From: Kibdelosporangium persicum
Lineage (GTDB): Bacteria > Actinomycetota > Actinomycetes > Mycobacteriales > Pseudonocardiaceae
Assembly (NCBI RefSeq): GCF_013280595.1
Contig: NZ_JAAATY010000002.1
Coordinates: forward strand, 186,001-250,000
Length of the DNA: 64,000 bases
Direction: 5' to 3'
Shown here: positions 43,254-52,006 of the stretch, piece by piece
Layout of the letters: each line of letters starts with the position of its first letter
Numbering within the stretch: the stretch's first letter is position 1
Notes under the pieces: generated by a model
The model's database searches: none
What the model saw: only the letters and a program-made list of their open reading frames with translations
Told to the model about the DNA's origin: nothing
Program-made: the position numbers and the translations under genes

Positions 43254-43814
43254 GTTTCGGCCGGTGAGGCCGAGGATTCGGTCCAGCAGCGGGGCGTCTG
43301 CGGGTACGGGCACTTCCGGCCCGTAGACGCCCATGTCCCGGCCCCACTCGACGCCGGCCTCGACCTCCTTGTGCACGAAGGCGAGCAGGTCCTCGTCGAA
43401 CTCGATCGGCTGGCCGGTGGCACGGGCCAGGTCCGTGCCGTGGATGACGATCTCGCCGACGACCATGCCGCCGACCATCGCCGCGGGCAGCTCGGTCGGG
43501 CCGCCCATGTGCGTGGTGCCTTCCCATGCGGCCTGCTCACTCCACGACTCGGTGAGCTTCGCCAACTGGGCCACCAGCTTCGGCCGCCAGTCGTCCGGGA
43601 TGTCCACCTCGGACTCCGGGGTCACCGGCGGCGGCACGGTCTGCTTGTGGGCGGCGCCTTCCAGCGAAGGACCCCAGTACAGCAGGTGGTTGAGCAGCTT
43701 GCGGACGTCGAACTCGCTGCACGGCGTCGGCGCGCCGAGCTGGTCCGGCCTGATGCCGTCGACGACGTCGATCACAGGCGCGGTGGCGTACTTGAACAGC
43801 TGGTTCCCTGACAT
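43245..43814 (-). CDS. TIGR03086-type DinB-like protein
   Basis: 189 residues from ATG 43814. LGAPTPCSEFDVRKLLNHLL is the family N-terminal helix with the metal-type His, and GEIVIHGTDLARATGQ is the conserved mid-domain block. Related to mycothiol-dependent maleylpyruvate isomerases; may use mycothiol or a metal. The C-terminal Asn-Pro-Ser-stop runs into the palindromic element. Divergent from the AraC-type regulator 51 bp away. Confidence 0.87.
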   Translation of the reverse strand: MSGNQLFKYATAPVIDVVDGIRPDQLGAPTPCSEFDVRKLLNHLLYWGPSLEGAAHKQTVPPPVTPESEVDIPDDWRPKLVAQLAKLTESWSEQAAWEGTTHMGGPTELPAAMVGGMVVGEIVIHGTDLARATGQPIEFDEDLLAFVHKEVEAGVEWGRDMGVYGPEVPVPADAPLLDRILGLTGRNPS

Positions 43815-43865
43815 GCGCACCACCGTAAGGTGGGCTTGAGACCGTGTATTGAACAAAGGCGACGG

Positions 43866-44600
43866 ATGCGGCGGGACCCACGGGAGCTGGCCTGGCGGAA
43901 GTTCCAGAGCCACGAGTTCGCCGCGCCCGCACCGGATCTGGCGCCGTTCGTGGCCCGGTACTGGATGGTCGAGTGGGACTACGAGGAGCCCTACCGGCAG
44001 CTGATCGTGCCGTATCCCAACGTGCACCTGACCTTCCACGAGGATTCGGCCACCCTGAACGGCGTCTCCAGCGGTCACGTGTTCCAGGTCCTCGACGGAC
44101 GCCGGAGCGTGTTCGGGGTCGCTTTCCGGCCGGGCATGTTCCGGCCGTTCCTGGGCCGGTCGGTCTCGACGATCACCGACCGGGTCATCCCCGCGAGCGA
44201 GGTCTTCCACGGCCTGCCTGCGAAGTACGCGGTGCCGGAGGTCGAGGACTTCCTGCGGGCCAACCTGCCTGAGCCGGACCCCAGGGCGGAGCTAACCGCG
44301 CAGGTGGTCGACCGGATTTCCGCGGGCCCGGACGTCATGCGGGTCGACGCCCTGGCCAAGGAGTTCGCCGTGACCGTCCGGCAGTTGCAACGGCTCTTCG
44401 CCGAGCACGTCGGCGTCGGGCCGAAGTGGGTGATCCGGCGCTACCGGCTGCACGAGGTGACCCAGCGGATGGCGGGCGGGGACCGGATCGACTGGGCGGG
44501 CCTGGCCGCCGATCTCGGCTACGCCGACCAGGCCCACTTCACCAGGGACTTCACCAGGATGTTCGGCGAGACCCCGACGCACTACGCGCAGCGTTACTGA
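43866..44600 (+). CDS. AraC-family transcriptional regulator
   Basis: 244 residues; ATG 43866 chosen (AAAGG upstream). The N-terminal ~140 residues include APFVARYWMVEWDY and VFGVAFRPGMFRPFLG, as in regulators with a DUF6597-type sensor. The C-terminal double helix-turn-helix has VTVRQLQRLFAEHVGVGPKW and LGYADQAHFTRDFTRMFGETP. Likely controls the divergent TIGR03086 gene. Overlaps the convergent reductase gene by 7 bp. Confidence 0.9.
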   Translation: MRRDPRELAWRKFQSHEFAAPAPDLAPFVARYWMVEWDYEEPYRQLIVPYPNVHLTFHEDSATLNGVSSGHVFQVLDGRRSVFGVAFRPGMFRPFLGRSVSTITDRVIPASEVFHGLPAKYAVPEVEDFLRANLPEPDPRAELTAQVVDRISAGPDVMRVDALAKEFAVTVRQLQRLFAEHVGVGPKWVIRRYRLHEVTQRMAGGDRIDWAGLAADLGYADQAHFTRDFTRMFGETPTHYAQRY

Positions 44601-45544
44601 TCCAGTACGGCCAGGTGTTCCGGCGCGAGCTCCAGATCGAACGCGGGCACGTAGGCCTGGTAGTGGTCCCAGGTACGCGGGCCGACAATGGGCACGACCT
44701 GCGAGGACTGCTGGAGCCACGCCAGCACGACCTGGCTGCCCGTCACGCCCAGCTCCTGCGCCACCTTCGCGACGGCCGCAAGCCGCCTGTCCGTGTCCGG
44801 ACCCACGTACTGCTCGTACATCGGGATATCCGTACGGCCTTCGTAGACACCACGCAGGATCGGCGAATACGCGGCCAACGTGACATCCGGGTTGCGGCGC
44901 AACCATTCGATCATGTCCGGACCCGCGACGTTGCGCCCGCCTGTTCGTGGTGGCAGATACGAATACTGTTGCTGCACAACGACAGGGACAGTCCAGCCGT
45001 TCTCCCGGCACAAGGTCCGCATCTGCTCGAGGCGCCAGGTCCAGACGTTGCTCCAGCCGATGTACCGGACCTTGCCCGCCCGCACGATCTCGTCGAGCGC
45101 CTGCAGCGTCTCCTCCAACGGAGTCGCCATGTCGTCCACGTGGATGTAGTACAGGTCAACGTAATCCGTACGCAGGCGACGCAGGCTCGCGTCGATACCG
45201 CGCCGGATCACCTCCGCGCTCGCACCTTCGTAGTATGGCTCCGCACTGGGTTCCGTGCGTCCGGCCGTGTAGTCCGTGAGCTGAGCGGACACCTTGGTCG
45301 CCAGGAAGACCTTGTCCCGCCTGCCTGTCAGCAGCTCGCCGAGCAGTTCCTCGCTGTCGCCGCCCTCGCCTTCCTGCTTGGTCCACCACGCGTAGCAGTC
45401 CGCGGTGTCCAGGAAGTCCCCGCCCGCGTCCAGGTAGGCGTCGAGGATGCGGGCCGAGGTCTGCTTGTCGGTGAGGGTGCCCATCACCATGCATCCCAGC
45501 GAAATCTGGCTGACGGTCTGATCGCCGAGTCGGACTCTCTTCAT
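44594..45544 (-). CDS. Aldo/keto reductase
   Basis: 316 residues. Catalytic Asp/Tyr in LDTADCYAWW, Lys in FLATKVSAQ and His in DLYYIHVDD; NADPH-binding region VPIVGPRTWDH. TIM-barrel family that reduces aldehydes and ketones. Divergent from a MocR regulator; MocR proteins often govern vitamin B6 genes, and some aldo/keto reductases reduce pyridoxal, so this is a candidate role (inference). GGAGG lies only one base before the ATG. Confidence 0.9.
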   Translation of the reverse strand: MKRVRLGDQTVSQISLGCMVMGTLTDKQTSARILDAYLDAGGDFLDTADCYAWWTKQEGEGGDSEELLGELLTGRRDKVFLATKVSAQLTDYTAGRTEPSAEPYYEGASAEVIRRGIDASLRRLRTDYVDLYYIHVDDMATPLEETLQALDEIVRAGKVRYIGWSNVWTWRLEQMRTLCRENGWTVPVVVQQQYSYLPPRTGGRNVAGPDMIEWLRRNPDVTLAAYSPILRGVYEGRTDIPMYEQYVGPDTDRRLAAVAKVAQELGVTGSQVVLAWLQQSSQVVPIVGPRTWDHYQAYVPAFDLELAPEHLAVLDQ

Positions 45545-45590
45545 GCCTCCGACCCTAGAAGCGATCGGTCTGCCATTACAGTCCACTTGC

Positions 45591-46949
45591 GTGACCGGAT
45601 CACAGACCAATCTGAGCTGGGACGTACTGCTGGACATGTCCGGCCCCGGCGCACAGCACGAGCAACTCGCGCGTGCGCTGCGCAACGCGATCCGGGACGG
45701 CGTGCTGCGCAAGGGCGCGACACTGCCGCCGAGCCGCAAGCTGGCCGGGGATCTGCAGTGCTCGCGATGGGTGGTCACGCAAGCGTATGCACAGCTGGTC
45801 GCGGAGGGATATCTCGAGGCCAGGGCCGGTTCTGCCACCCGCGTGCACTGCTGGGCGGACGAGGTCTGGAAGCCCGTGGCGCCGAGGGCGACCCCACCAC
45901 CACCGCGGTACGACCTCGCCCCGGGACTGCCCGACCTACGCGCGTTCCCGCGAAGGCGTTGGGCCGACGCGGTTCGTGACGCGTTGGTGACGGCACCGCA
46001 CACCGACTTGGGCGTACCGGTCGCGGGCGGTCATCCCCGGTTACGCACGGTCCTGGCCGAGTACCTACGCCGAACCCGAGGCGCGGTCACCAGTGACGTG
46101 TTGATCTGCTCCGGCGTCTGCCAGGGCGTCACGTTGGTCGGCCGGGCGCTGCACGCGGCGGGCATCACGCGGATCGCGGTGGAGGAGCCCGGCTGGACTC
46201 GCGTGTGGCGTGCCGCGGAGGATGCCGGTCTTGAGGTCGTCCCGGTGCGGGTCGACAGCTCCGGTCTTTGTGTCGACCGGATTCCCGCCGGTGTTCGCGC
46301 GGTGATCGTGACGCCCGCGCACCAATTCCCTTCCGGTGTCGTCCTCACGCCGGAACGGCGGGCCGCGTTGCTGACGTGGGCGCGTGACGTCGACGGGGTG
46401 ATCCTGGAAGACGACTACGACGCCGAGTTCCGTTACGACCGTAAGCCCGTCGGAACCGTGCAAGGCATGGATCCGCGGCGAGTCGTGCTGCTCGGGTCGG
46501 TCAGCAAGACCTTGAGCCCGGCGCTGGGCATCGGCTGGTGCGTCGTTCCTCCACAGTGGACCGTCCCGACGGCGGCGCCGTCGGTCGTCGACCAGTTGGC
46601 GCTGGCCACTTTTGTCGAGAAGGGCTGGTACCACCGGTACCTCCGGGCGGCACGGCTGCGGTATCGCGCCCGCCGGGACGCGTTGCTGGACGCCCTTGGC
46701 CCGCTTGACGTCTCTGGCGCCGCGGCGGGACTGCACCTGTTGCTGCACCTGGACCGTCCGGCCGACGAGGTCGTACGCCGGGCGGCGTCCCAAGGGCTGA
46801 AGCTGGTCAGCCTGGATGCGTATCGCCGCACGCCAGGCGATCCCGCGCTGGTCCTCGGTTACGGCAACCTGGCGGACAGTTCGGTGGCCGACGCGGTGGC
46901 CGTGCTCAAGGACTCGATAGGTCGAAGTGGTTCGGGACGTTCGCGATGA
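45591..46949 (+). CDS. MocR/PdxR-family regulator (GntR plus aminotransferase domain)
   Basis: 452 residues from GTG 45591; an ATG at 45543 would overlap the divergent gene. TACAGT at 45577-45582 fits a leaderless start. Residues ~12-78 are a GntR helix-turn-helix (LARALRNAIRDGVL, TLPPSRKLAGDLQCSR). The rest is a fold-type I aminotransferase domain with ILEDDYDAEFRYD and the PLP Lys in LLGSVSKTLSPALG. Binds PLP as an effector; likely target is the divergent aldo/keto reductase. Confidence 0.9.
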   Translation: MTGSQTNLSWDVLLDMSGPGAQHEQLARALRNAIRDGVLRKGATLPPSRKLAGDLQCSRWVVTQAYAQLVAEGYLEARAGSATRVHCWADEVWKPVAPRATPPPPRYDLAPGLPDLRAFPRRRWADAVRDALVTAPHTDLGVPVAGGHPRLRTVLAEYLRRTRGAVTSDVLICSGVCQGVTLVGRALHAAGITRIAVEEPGWTRVWRAAEDAGLEVVPVRVDSSGLCVDRIPAGVRAVIVTPAHQFPSGVVLTPERRAALLTWARDVDGVILEDDYDAEFRYDRKPVGTVQGMDPRRVVLLGSVSKTLSPALGIGWCVVPPQWTVPTAAPSVVDQLALATFVEKGWYHRYLRAARLRYRARRDALLDALGPLDVSGAAAGLHLLLHLDRPADEVVRRAASQGLKLVSLDAYRRTPGDPALVLGYGNLADSSVADAVAVLKDSIGRSGSGRSR

Positions 46950-46980
46950 ACGGGCTGCCGCCGTCGGCCCGGCCGGTGCC

Positions 46981-47616
46981 TCACGGCTTCGGCAGGTCGA
47001 ACATGTGCAGCATGCCCGCCGCGAACGGCAGGTCGCCGCGCACCTTCAGCTTGCCGGTCATGAACAGCACCGGCGCCGAGGCGTTCGACGTGATCAGCCG
47101 CAGGAAGTCCTGCGGCGGCATGGTGATGGTGACGCGACTGTCCCTGGTCATCTCCTGGTTGATCGCGCAGGTCCGGTTCTCGATGACGGTCTCGTAGCGG
47201 TCGTAACCGTCTTCGTCGGTGCCGCCGGTGAACCGCCAGTGGATCACGCCGTCCACCGCCTTCTCCGGGCGAAGGTGCGTCCGCATCCGCCGGAAGATCT
47301 CGCCGAGGATGAGCTTGCGCAGTTCGGGACGGCCGAGCACCTCTTCGAGCTGGTCCTTGGACGCACCGGCGATCAGCCTCGCGAACGTCCGTGGCCCGAT
47401 CCTGGCGAGGTCGACGCTGACGCCGGAAAGCCGCTGCAGGCCACTGATCAGGCGGACGAACTCGTCCCCGGGCAGCTTGGCCGGGTCGATACGCTGGGCG
47501 ATCGCGTCGATGTCGATGTCGGCGAGCCCTTCGGTCCCGGGATCAAGCTGGTCGATGAGCGTGACCAGCTCGCTCGGACTGAGCCGGCTGACGGCTTCGA
47601 CACTGAGGTCGGGCAT
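46981..47616 (-). CDS. SCP2 sterol-carrier domain protein
   Basis: 211 residues. The N-terminal ~90 residues are helical (SPSELVTLIDQLDPGTEG). The C-terminal ~115 are an SCP2 fold: VIHWRFTGG, RDSRVTITMPPQDFLRLITSNASAPVLFMTGKLKVRGDL, ending FDLPKP. Binds lipid or acyl-CoA. Divergent from TetR, with a TACT-N4-AGTA palindrome in between; together with fabG4, htdX and fadA2 this fits lipid metabolism. Confidence 0.88.
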   Translation of the reverse strand: MPDLSVEAVSRLSPSELVTLIDQLDPGTEGLADIDIDAIAQRIDPAKLPGDEFVRLISGLQRLSGVSVDLARIGPRTFARLIAGASKDQLEEVLGRPELRKLILGEIFRRMRTHLRPEKAVDGVIHWRFTGGTDEDGYDRYETVIENRTCAINQEMTRDSRVTITMPPQDFLRLITSNASAPVLFMTGKLKVRGDLPFAAGMLHMFDLPKP

Positions 47617-47633
47617 GAGCGCCTCCTCTTACC

Positions 47634-47645
47634 TACTCGTGAGTA
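47634..47645. promoter_or_regulatory. TACT-N4-AGTA operator between SCP2 and TetR genes
   Basis: TACT-CGTG-AGTA in CTACTCGTGAGTAAG, 18 bp before the SCP2 start and 57 bp before TetR. The position allows repression of both genes. Confidence 0.6.
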
Positions 47646-47701
47646 AGAATACGGTCGGGTAGATACGATGGCAATCTCAATGACGTCGAGGGGTGGATAC
47701 C

Positions 47702-48349
47702 GTGAGCGTGGAGGACAAGCGAGTCAAGCGACTGCCACGGGAAGTCCGGGAGAAGCAGATCCTGGACGCCGCGGTCCGCGTGTTCTCCGAGCACGGCTAC
47801 CACGAGGCCTCGATGGACGAAGTGTCCGAGGTCGCGGGCGTGTCCAAGCCGATGATCTACGCGTACCTCGGGTCGAAGGAGGACCTGTTCGCGGCCTGTA
47901 TCCGTCGTGAGGCAGGCCTGTTGATGGAGGCGATCGCCGGCGGCGTCGACCCCGACCTGGCACCGGACATGCAACTGTGGATGGGCCTGCGGTCGTTCTT
48001 CGAGTTCGTGGCTTCGAACAAGCAGAGTTGGCGCGTGCTGCACCGGCAGGTCATCTCGCAAGGCGGCCCGTTCAGCGAGGAAGTCCTCGCGATGCGTACC
48101 CGCGCCATCAACCTGGTGGACGCTCTGCTGTCGCGTGTGGCCACCAAGAAGGGCATGGACGACCACGCCCAGAAGAGCACCGAGGCGATGTCCGCGGCTC
48201 TGGTCGGCGCCGGGGAGTCGTTGGCGGACTGGTGGCTCGACCACCCCGCGGTGCCGACGCGGACCGTCGCCTCCTGGCTGATGAACCTGGCCTGGATGGG
48301 CTTCGGTGACATGGTCGAGGGCAACGTCTGGACGCCTTCCGCGCATTAG
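47702..48349 (+). CDS. TetR-family transcriptional regulator
   Basis: 215 residues from GTG 47702 (GAGGGG 8 bp upstream; GTG 47693 is also in frame). Helix-turn-helix at residues ~15-60: REKQILDAAVRVFSEHGYHEASMDEVSEVAGVSKPMIYAYLGSKEDLF. The ligand-binding part is hydrophobic with WLDHPAVPTRTVASWLMNL. Likely binds the adjacent palindrome and the same motif before fadE5 and between fabG4 and fadA2 (inference), responding to an acyl-CoA. Confidence 0.92.
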   Translation: MSVEDKRVKRLPREVREKQILDAAVRVFSEHGYHEASMDEVSEVAGVSKPMIYAYLGSKEDLFAACIRREAGLLMEAIAGGVDPDLAPDMQLWMGLRSFFEFVASNKQSWRVLHRQVISQGGPFSEEVLAMRTRAINLVDALLSRVATKKGMDDHAQKSTEAMSAALVGAGESLADWWLDHPAVPTRTVASWLMNLAWMGFGDMVEGNVWTPSAH

Positions 48350-49332
48350 GCCTGGTCGCGGGACGACGCTCGGTAGCTGGCGGCGATCGCGGCGGCACGG
48401 TCGCGCAGCGAGGTACGCAACCACTGCGGGGCCAAGGCTTCCGCGTTCGTGGCGAGCTGCCACAACGCCCATTCGGCGTGTCTTGAATCCTGAAAGGTGG
48501 CCTCAAGCCGCAGCCAGCCGTCCGAGTCGGTTTCCTCAGCGCGAACGGCCAACGCTGTGCCCACCAGTTCTTCGCGTCGCGCCGGGTTTACCCGTAGCAG
48601 CACCGTGACCTGGTCACCGCCGGTCCGGAACCGCGTGCCACGTTCCCGCCATGCCCGGTCGAGATCGACCCGGTCCGGTCGCTGTGCGGGTTCGGCGAGT
48701 TCCTCCGCGGCCAGGACCCGGGACAGCCGGTAGGTGCGGTCCGCGCCAGACCTTGTGGCCAGCAGGTACCCGTGGCCGCGCACGGTGACCAGGCCGATCG
48801 GGTCCACCGTGCGCCACTTCGGGGCCTGGCCCGCGGCCGCGTAGTGGATTCGCAGCTTGTGGCCGGCGAACACCGCGCGCCGGATCTCGCCGGCCACGGT
48901 GTCGGGAACCTCCTCGGCGACCAGCCGGCGTGACAGCAGATCGGTCTCCGGGTCGATGAGTAATCGTTGCGCCGCACCGGCCGCGGTCGCCCGATAGCTT
49001 TCGGGGAGCGCGTCGACCACCTTGCGCATGGCCGAGGCGAGCGCTGAGCCGAGGCCGAACGCATGCGCACCGCGCCGCGATCCGGCGACCAGCAAGGCAA
49101 GCGCCTCGTCGTGGTTCAGTCCGGTGAGCTCGGTCTGGAAACCGGGCAGCAACGCGAACCCGCCGTGCCTGCCGCGTTCGGCGTACACCGGGACACCGGC
49201 CGCGGACAGCGCCTCGATGTCGCGCAGCACGGTCCGGGTCGACACCTCCAGCTCACGGGCCAGCGTGGCCGCGGACAGCCGACCGTGCTGACGGAGCAAC
49301 AGCACCAGCGAGACCAACCGGTCGGCGCGCAT
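48346..49332 (-). CDS. YafY-type regulator (HTH plus WYL domain)
   Basis: 328 residues. HTH_11 at ~5-55 (VSLVLLLRQHGRLSAATLARELEVSTRTVLRDIEAL), then a WYL domain with RIHYAAAGQAPKWRTVDPIGLV and YLLATRSGADRTYRLSRV. The ligand is unknown. Divergent from a small SnoaL-like gene, with CACGACA-N5-TGTCGTG between them as the probable operator. Its 3' end overlaps TetR by 4 bp. Confidence 0.9.
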   Translation of the reverse strand: MRADRLVSLVLLLRQHGRLSAATLARELEVSTRTVLRDIEALSAAGVPVYAERGRHGGFALLPGFQTELTGLNHDEALALLVAGSRRGAHAFGLGSALASAMRKVVDALPESYRATAAGAAQRLLIDPETDLLSRRLVAEEVPDTVAGEIRRAVFAGHKLRIHYAAAGQAPKWRTVDPIGLVTVRGHGYLLATRSGADRTYRLSRVLAAEELAEPAQRPDRVDLDRAWRERGTRFRTGGDQVTVLLRVNPARREELVGTALAVRAEETDSDGWLRLEATFQDSRHAEWALWQLATNAEALAPQWLRTSLRDRAAAIAASYRASSRDQA

Positions 49333-49352
49333 GCGAAAACTCTAGAGGAATA

Positions 49353-49371
49353 CACGACACAGGATGTCGTG
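49353..49371. promoter_or_regulatory. Inverted repeat operator between WYL regulator and SnoaL-like gene
   Basis: CACGACA-CAGGA-TGTCGTG, perfect 7-bp arms, centred in the 61-bp divergent gap. YafY-type regulators commonly control such divergent single genes. Confidence 0.5.
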
Positions 49372-49393
49372 ATTCGTTGGCAGGCTGACCGGC

Positions 49394-49747
49394 ATGACAA
49401 GCAAGACCGTGGCCACTGAGCCGAACGACCTGGGCAAGTACTTCATCGAGCGCGGTAACGCGGGCGATGTCGACGGGCTGGTGGCGTTGTACGAGCCGGA
49501 CGCCGTGCTGGCGTTCCCGCCCGGCAACATCGCGACCGGACATGCGGAGATCCGCAAGGTGTACGAGGAGTTCGTCGCGGCCGCCCCGGTGCTCACGCCG
49601 GGAAGGCAACACCCAGCGCTGGTGAGCGGCGACCTGGCGCTCACGGCGTCCACACTGACCACCGGTGAGATAACCGTCGAGATCGCCCGACGCCAGCCCG
49701 ACGGGTCGTGGCTGTGGGTCGTGGACCAGCCGGTACTCGTGCCGTAG
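49394..49747 (+). CDS. SnoaL/NTF2-like small protein
   Basis: 117 residues. The NTF2-like pattern is GNAGDVDGLVALYEPDAVLAFPPG, then GHAEIRKVYEEFVAA and a final strand WLWVVDQPVLV. No cofactor or catalytic motif beyond the fold. Divergent from the WYL regulator. Function unknown. Confidence 0.82.
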   Translation: MTSKTVATEPNDLGKYFIERGNAGDVDGLVALYEPDAVLAFPPGNIATGHAEIRKVYEEFVAAAPVLTPGRQHPALVSGDLALTASTLTTGEITVEIARRQPDGSWLWVVDQPVLVP

Positions 49748-49767
49748 CGCGGTCGCGGACCTCCGCC

Positions 49768-50616
49768 TCAAGCCGAAGTGATCTCGCCGGTGAGGTGCGG
49801 CTTTCCGTTGCGGGCGTTGAAAAGCTCAAAACTCCAGCCGTCGTCCGCGCGGTCGGTGGTGAAGCCGGCCTTGGCGGGCAGCAGCACGGGGAGCTTGAAC
49901 TTCACGTCGACCGTGTACGCCTCGGGAAGCCTGCCCTCGAAGGCCGCCAGGCACCGGGCCTTCGTCCACATGCCGTGGGCGATCGCCCGGGGGAAGCCGA
50001 AAAGCTTGGCGGCCAACGGGTGCAGGTGGATCGGGTTGCGGTCGCCCGCGACCTCGGCATAGCGGCGGCCGATGTCGTCGGGCACGGACCAGACGGCTCC
50101 TGGCTGCCGGACGACCACGTCCTTGTCCGCGGACGAACCGCCGGAACCGGTGCGGCGCAGGTACGTGCTGGTGCTGTGCCAGGTCACCGAATCACCGGCG
50201 AAGACCGTGGTGACCATGTCGAACTGCCTGCCTTTGGCATGGTCACGCAGGTTCTCCACGTGGACCTGCACCCGGAGGACGTCCGTGGTGTGCAGCGGCC
50301 GCAGCTGGGTGATGCGGTTGGCGATGTGCACCGAGCCGACCAGGGGGAAGGGGAAGTCGTTGTCGGTCATCAGCTTGACCTGCAACGGGAAGCCCAGGAC
50401 GTGTGGGTACGTGATCGGCAGCTGGTCGGTCAGCCGGAAGCCGCACACCTTGTTGTACGCGGACAGGTGCCCGGGATCGACGGCAAGCGGGGATCGGCTG
50501 TACACAGTGGACGGTAAGGCTGAGCCGTGCCGGGTGAAGCCGGTCAGGACTGCTTTGCCGAACAGCACGGTGAGGTTCGGGGTCGAGTCGAGTTCCCGGG
50601 TGGGTGTGGCCGTCAT
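49768..50616 (-). CDS. htdX: HtdX-like (R)-hydroxyacyl dehydratase (MaoC, double hotdog)
   Basis: 282 residues, the length of mycobacterial HtdX (Rv0241c). The C-terminal hotdog has the hydratase-2 motif YAEVAGDRNPIHLHPLAAKLFGFPRAIAHGMW with the catalytic Asp and His. The N-terminal half is a degenerate hotdog. It lies one base after fabG4 in the same order as in Mycobacterium tuberculosis. Dehydrates 3-hydroxyacyl thioesters in fatty-acid metabolism. Confidence 0.9.
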   Translation of the reverse strand: MTATPTRELDSTPNLTVLFGKAVLTGFTRHGSALPSTVYSRSPLAVDPGHLSAYNKVCGFRLTDQLPITYPHVLGFPLQVKLMTDNDFPFPLVGSVHIANRITQLRPLHTTDVLRVQVHVENLRDHAKGRQFDMVTTVFAGDSVTWHSTSTYLRRTGSGGSSADKDVVVRQPGAVWSVPDDIGRRYAEVAGDRNPIHLHPLAAKLFGFPRAIAHGMWTKARCLAAFEGRLPEAYTVDVKFKLPVLLPAKAGFTTDRADDGWSFELFNARNGKPHLTGEITSA

Positions 50617-50617
50617 G

Positions 50618-51928
50618 TCAGGCTCCCAGCAGGCTCTGGCCGCAGACCCGCACGACGTTGCCGTTCACGCCGCCGGACGCCGGGCTGGCGAACCACGCGA
50701 TCGTTTCCGCGACGTCGACCGGCAGGCCGCCCTGGGACATGCTGTTCATCCGCCGGCCGGCCTCGCGGATGAACAGGGGCATCGCGGCGGTCATCCTGGT
50801 CTCGATGAAACCCGGTGCGACCGCGTTGATCGTGCCGCCCCGCTCGGCGAGCAGGTCCGCGTAGGCGTTCACCATGCCGATCACGCCCGCTTTGCTCGTG
50901 CCGTAGTTGGTCTGGCCGACGTTGCCGGCGATTCCGCCGATGGACGAGACGCCGACGATCCGCCCTCCGGTGCGGAGTGTGCCGTCCAGCAGGGCGTCGT
51001 TGATGCGCAGCTGCGAAGCCAGGTTCACCGACAGCACCGCGTCCCATTGGGCTTCGGTCATCTTGGCCAGGGTCTTGTCGCGGGTGATCCCGGCGTTGTG
51101 CACGACGATGTCGACGCCGCCGTGCCGTGCCGTGAAGTAGTCGACGAGTTGCGCGGGCGCCTCGGGTGACGTGATGTCGAGCTGGAGAGCCGAACCACCG
51201 ACCCGGTTCGCCACGGCCGACAACTCTTCGCCCTGCGCGGGGATGTCCAGCGCGACGACGTGCGCGCCATCGCGGGCCAGCACGTCGGCGATCGACGCGC
51301 CGATGCCGCGCGAAGCTCCCGTGACCAGGGCGACCTTGCCCGTCAACGGCGTCAGCCAGTCCTCCGGGCGCGCGACGAGGCCGTCTCCGACGCGGATGAC
51401 CTGGGCGTCGACGTAGGCGGACTTCGCCGACAGCAGGAAACGCAGCGTCGACTCGATGTCCGCGTCACCGGACACGTAGACCAGCTGCGCGGTGGCGCCG
51501 CGCTTGAGCTCCTTGCCGACGGACCGCGTGAAGCCTTCCAAGGCCCGCTGGGGGATCGACTCGCGGGAACCGTCCGGCGTGGCGCCGAGAACGACCACCC
51601 GGCCGCACGCCGCGATGCCACGGATTCGTGGGTGGAAGAAGTCGTACAGCTCGCGGAGGCGTTCGGCGTGGTCGATGCCGGTCGCGTCGAAGACCAGCGC
51701 ACCCGGCCGTTCCGCGGTGTCGACGACGTCGATCCCGGACTGGCCGAGGACCTTGCGGACCTGGTCCTCCAGACGACCACCTTTGGCCGACCCGACAACC
51801 GCGGGACCGGGCAGTGGCGGCTGGCCTGGACGGTACCGCCGCAACGGCACCGGGTTGGGCAGCCCGAGCCTGCCGACCAGGAACTTTCCCGGGCCGGAAC
51901 GAGCGAATCGCTGGTAGCCATCGGTCAT
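50618..51928 (-). CDS. fabG4: High-molecular-weight 3-oxoacyl reductase FabG4
   Basis: 436 residues from ATG 51928 (GGGAGG 7 bp upstream), close to mycobacterial FabG4. Residues ~1-195 are a flavodoxin-like N-terminal domain; ~200-436 are an SDR with TGASRGIGASI, HNAGITRDKTL, SSIGGIAGNVGQTNYGTSKAG (Ser, Tyr, Lys tetrad) and APGFIETRMT. NADH-dependent reduction of 3-oxoacyl-CoA. Divergent from fadA2; both share an upstream palindrome. Confidence 0.92.
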   Translation of the reverse strand: MTDGYQRFARSGPGKFLVGRLGLPNPVPLRRYRPGQPPLPGPAVVGSAKGGRLEDQVRKVLGQSGIDVVDTAERPGALVFDATGIDHAERLRELYDFFHPRIRGIAACGRVVVLGATPDGSRESIPQRALEGFTRSVGKELKRGATAQLVYVSGDADIESTLRFLLSAKSAYVDAQVIRVGDGLVARPEDWLTPLTGKVALVTGASRGIGASIADVLARDGAHVVALDIPAQGEELSAVANRVGGSALQLDITSPEAPAQLVDYFTARHGGVDIVVHNAGITRDKTLAKMTEAQWDAVLSVNLASQLRINDALLDGTLRTGGRIVGVSSIGGIAGNVGQTNYGTSKAGVIGMVNAYADLLAERGGTINAVAPGFIETRMTAAMPLFIREAGRRMNSMSQGGLPVDVAETIAWFASPASGGVNGNVVRVCGQSLLGA

Positions 51929-51956
51929 CGGCACGCCTCCCTACTCGCGGTAATAC

Positions 51957-51968
51957 TACTTGCGAGTA
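51957..51968. promoter_or_regulatory. TACT-N4-AGTA operator between fabG4 and fadA2
   Basis: TACT-TGCG-AGTA inside CTACTTGCGAGTAG, in the 78-bp divergent gap. A partial second copy TACTCGCGGTAA lies at 51942-51953. Confidence 0.6.
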
Positions 51969-52006
51969 GGTTAGGATGGCCAGTACCACCGAACCGGGAG
52001 GGCCAG

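Noticed and set aside
47634-47645. Relation of the TetR operator to the 50-bp palindrome (both contain CTCGTGAGT)
   Set aside because: Shared nine bases only; flanks, arm length and position relative to genes differ.
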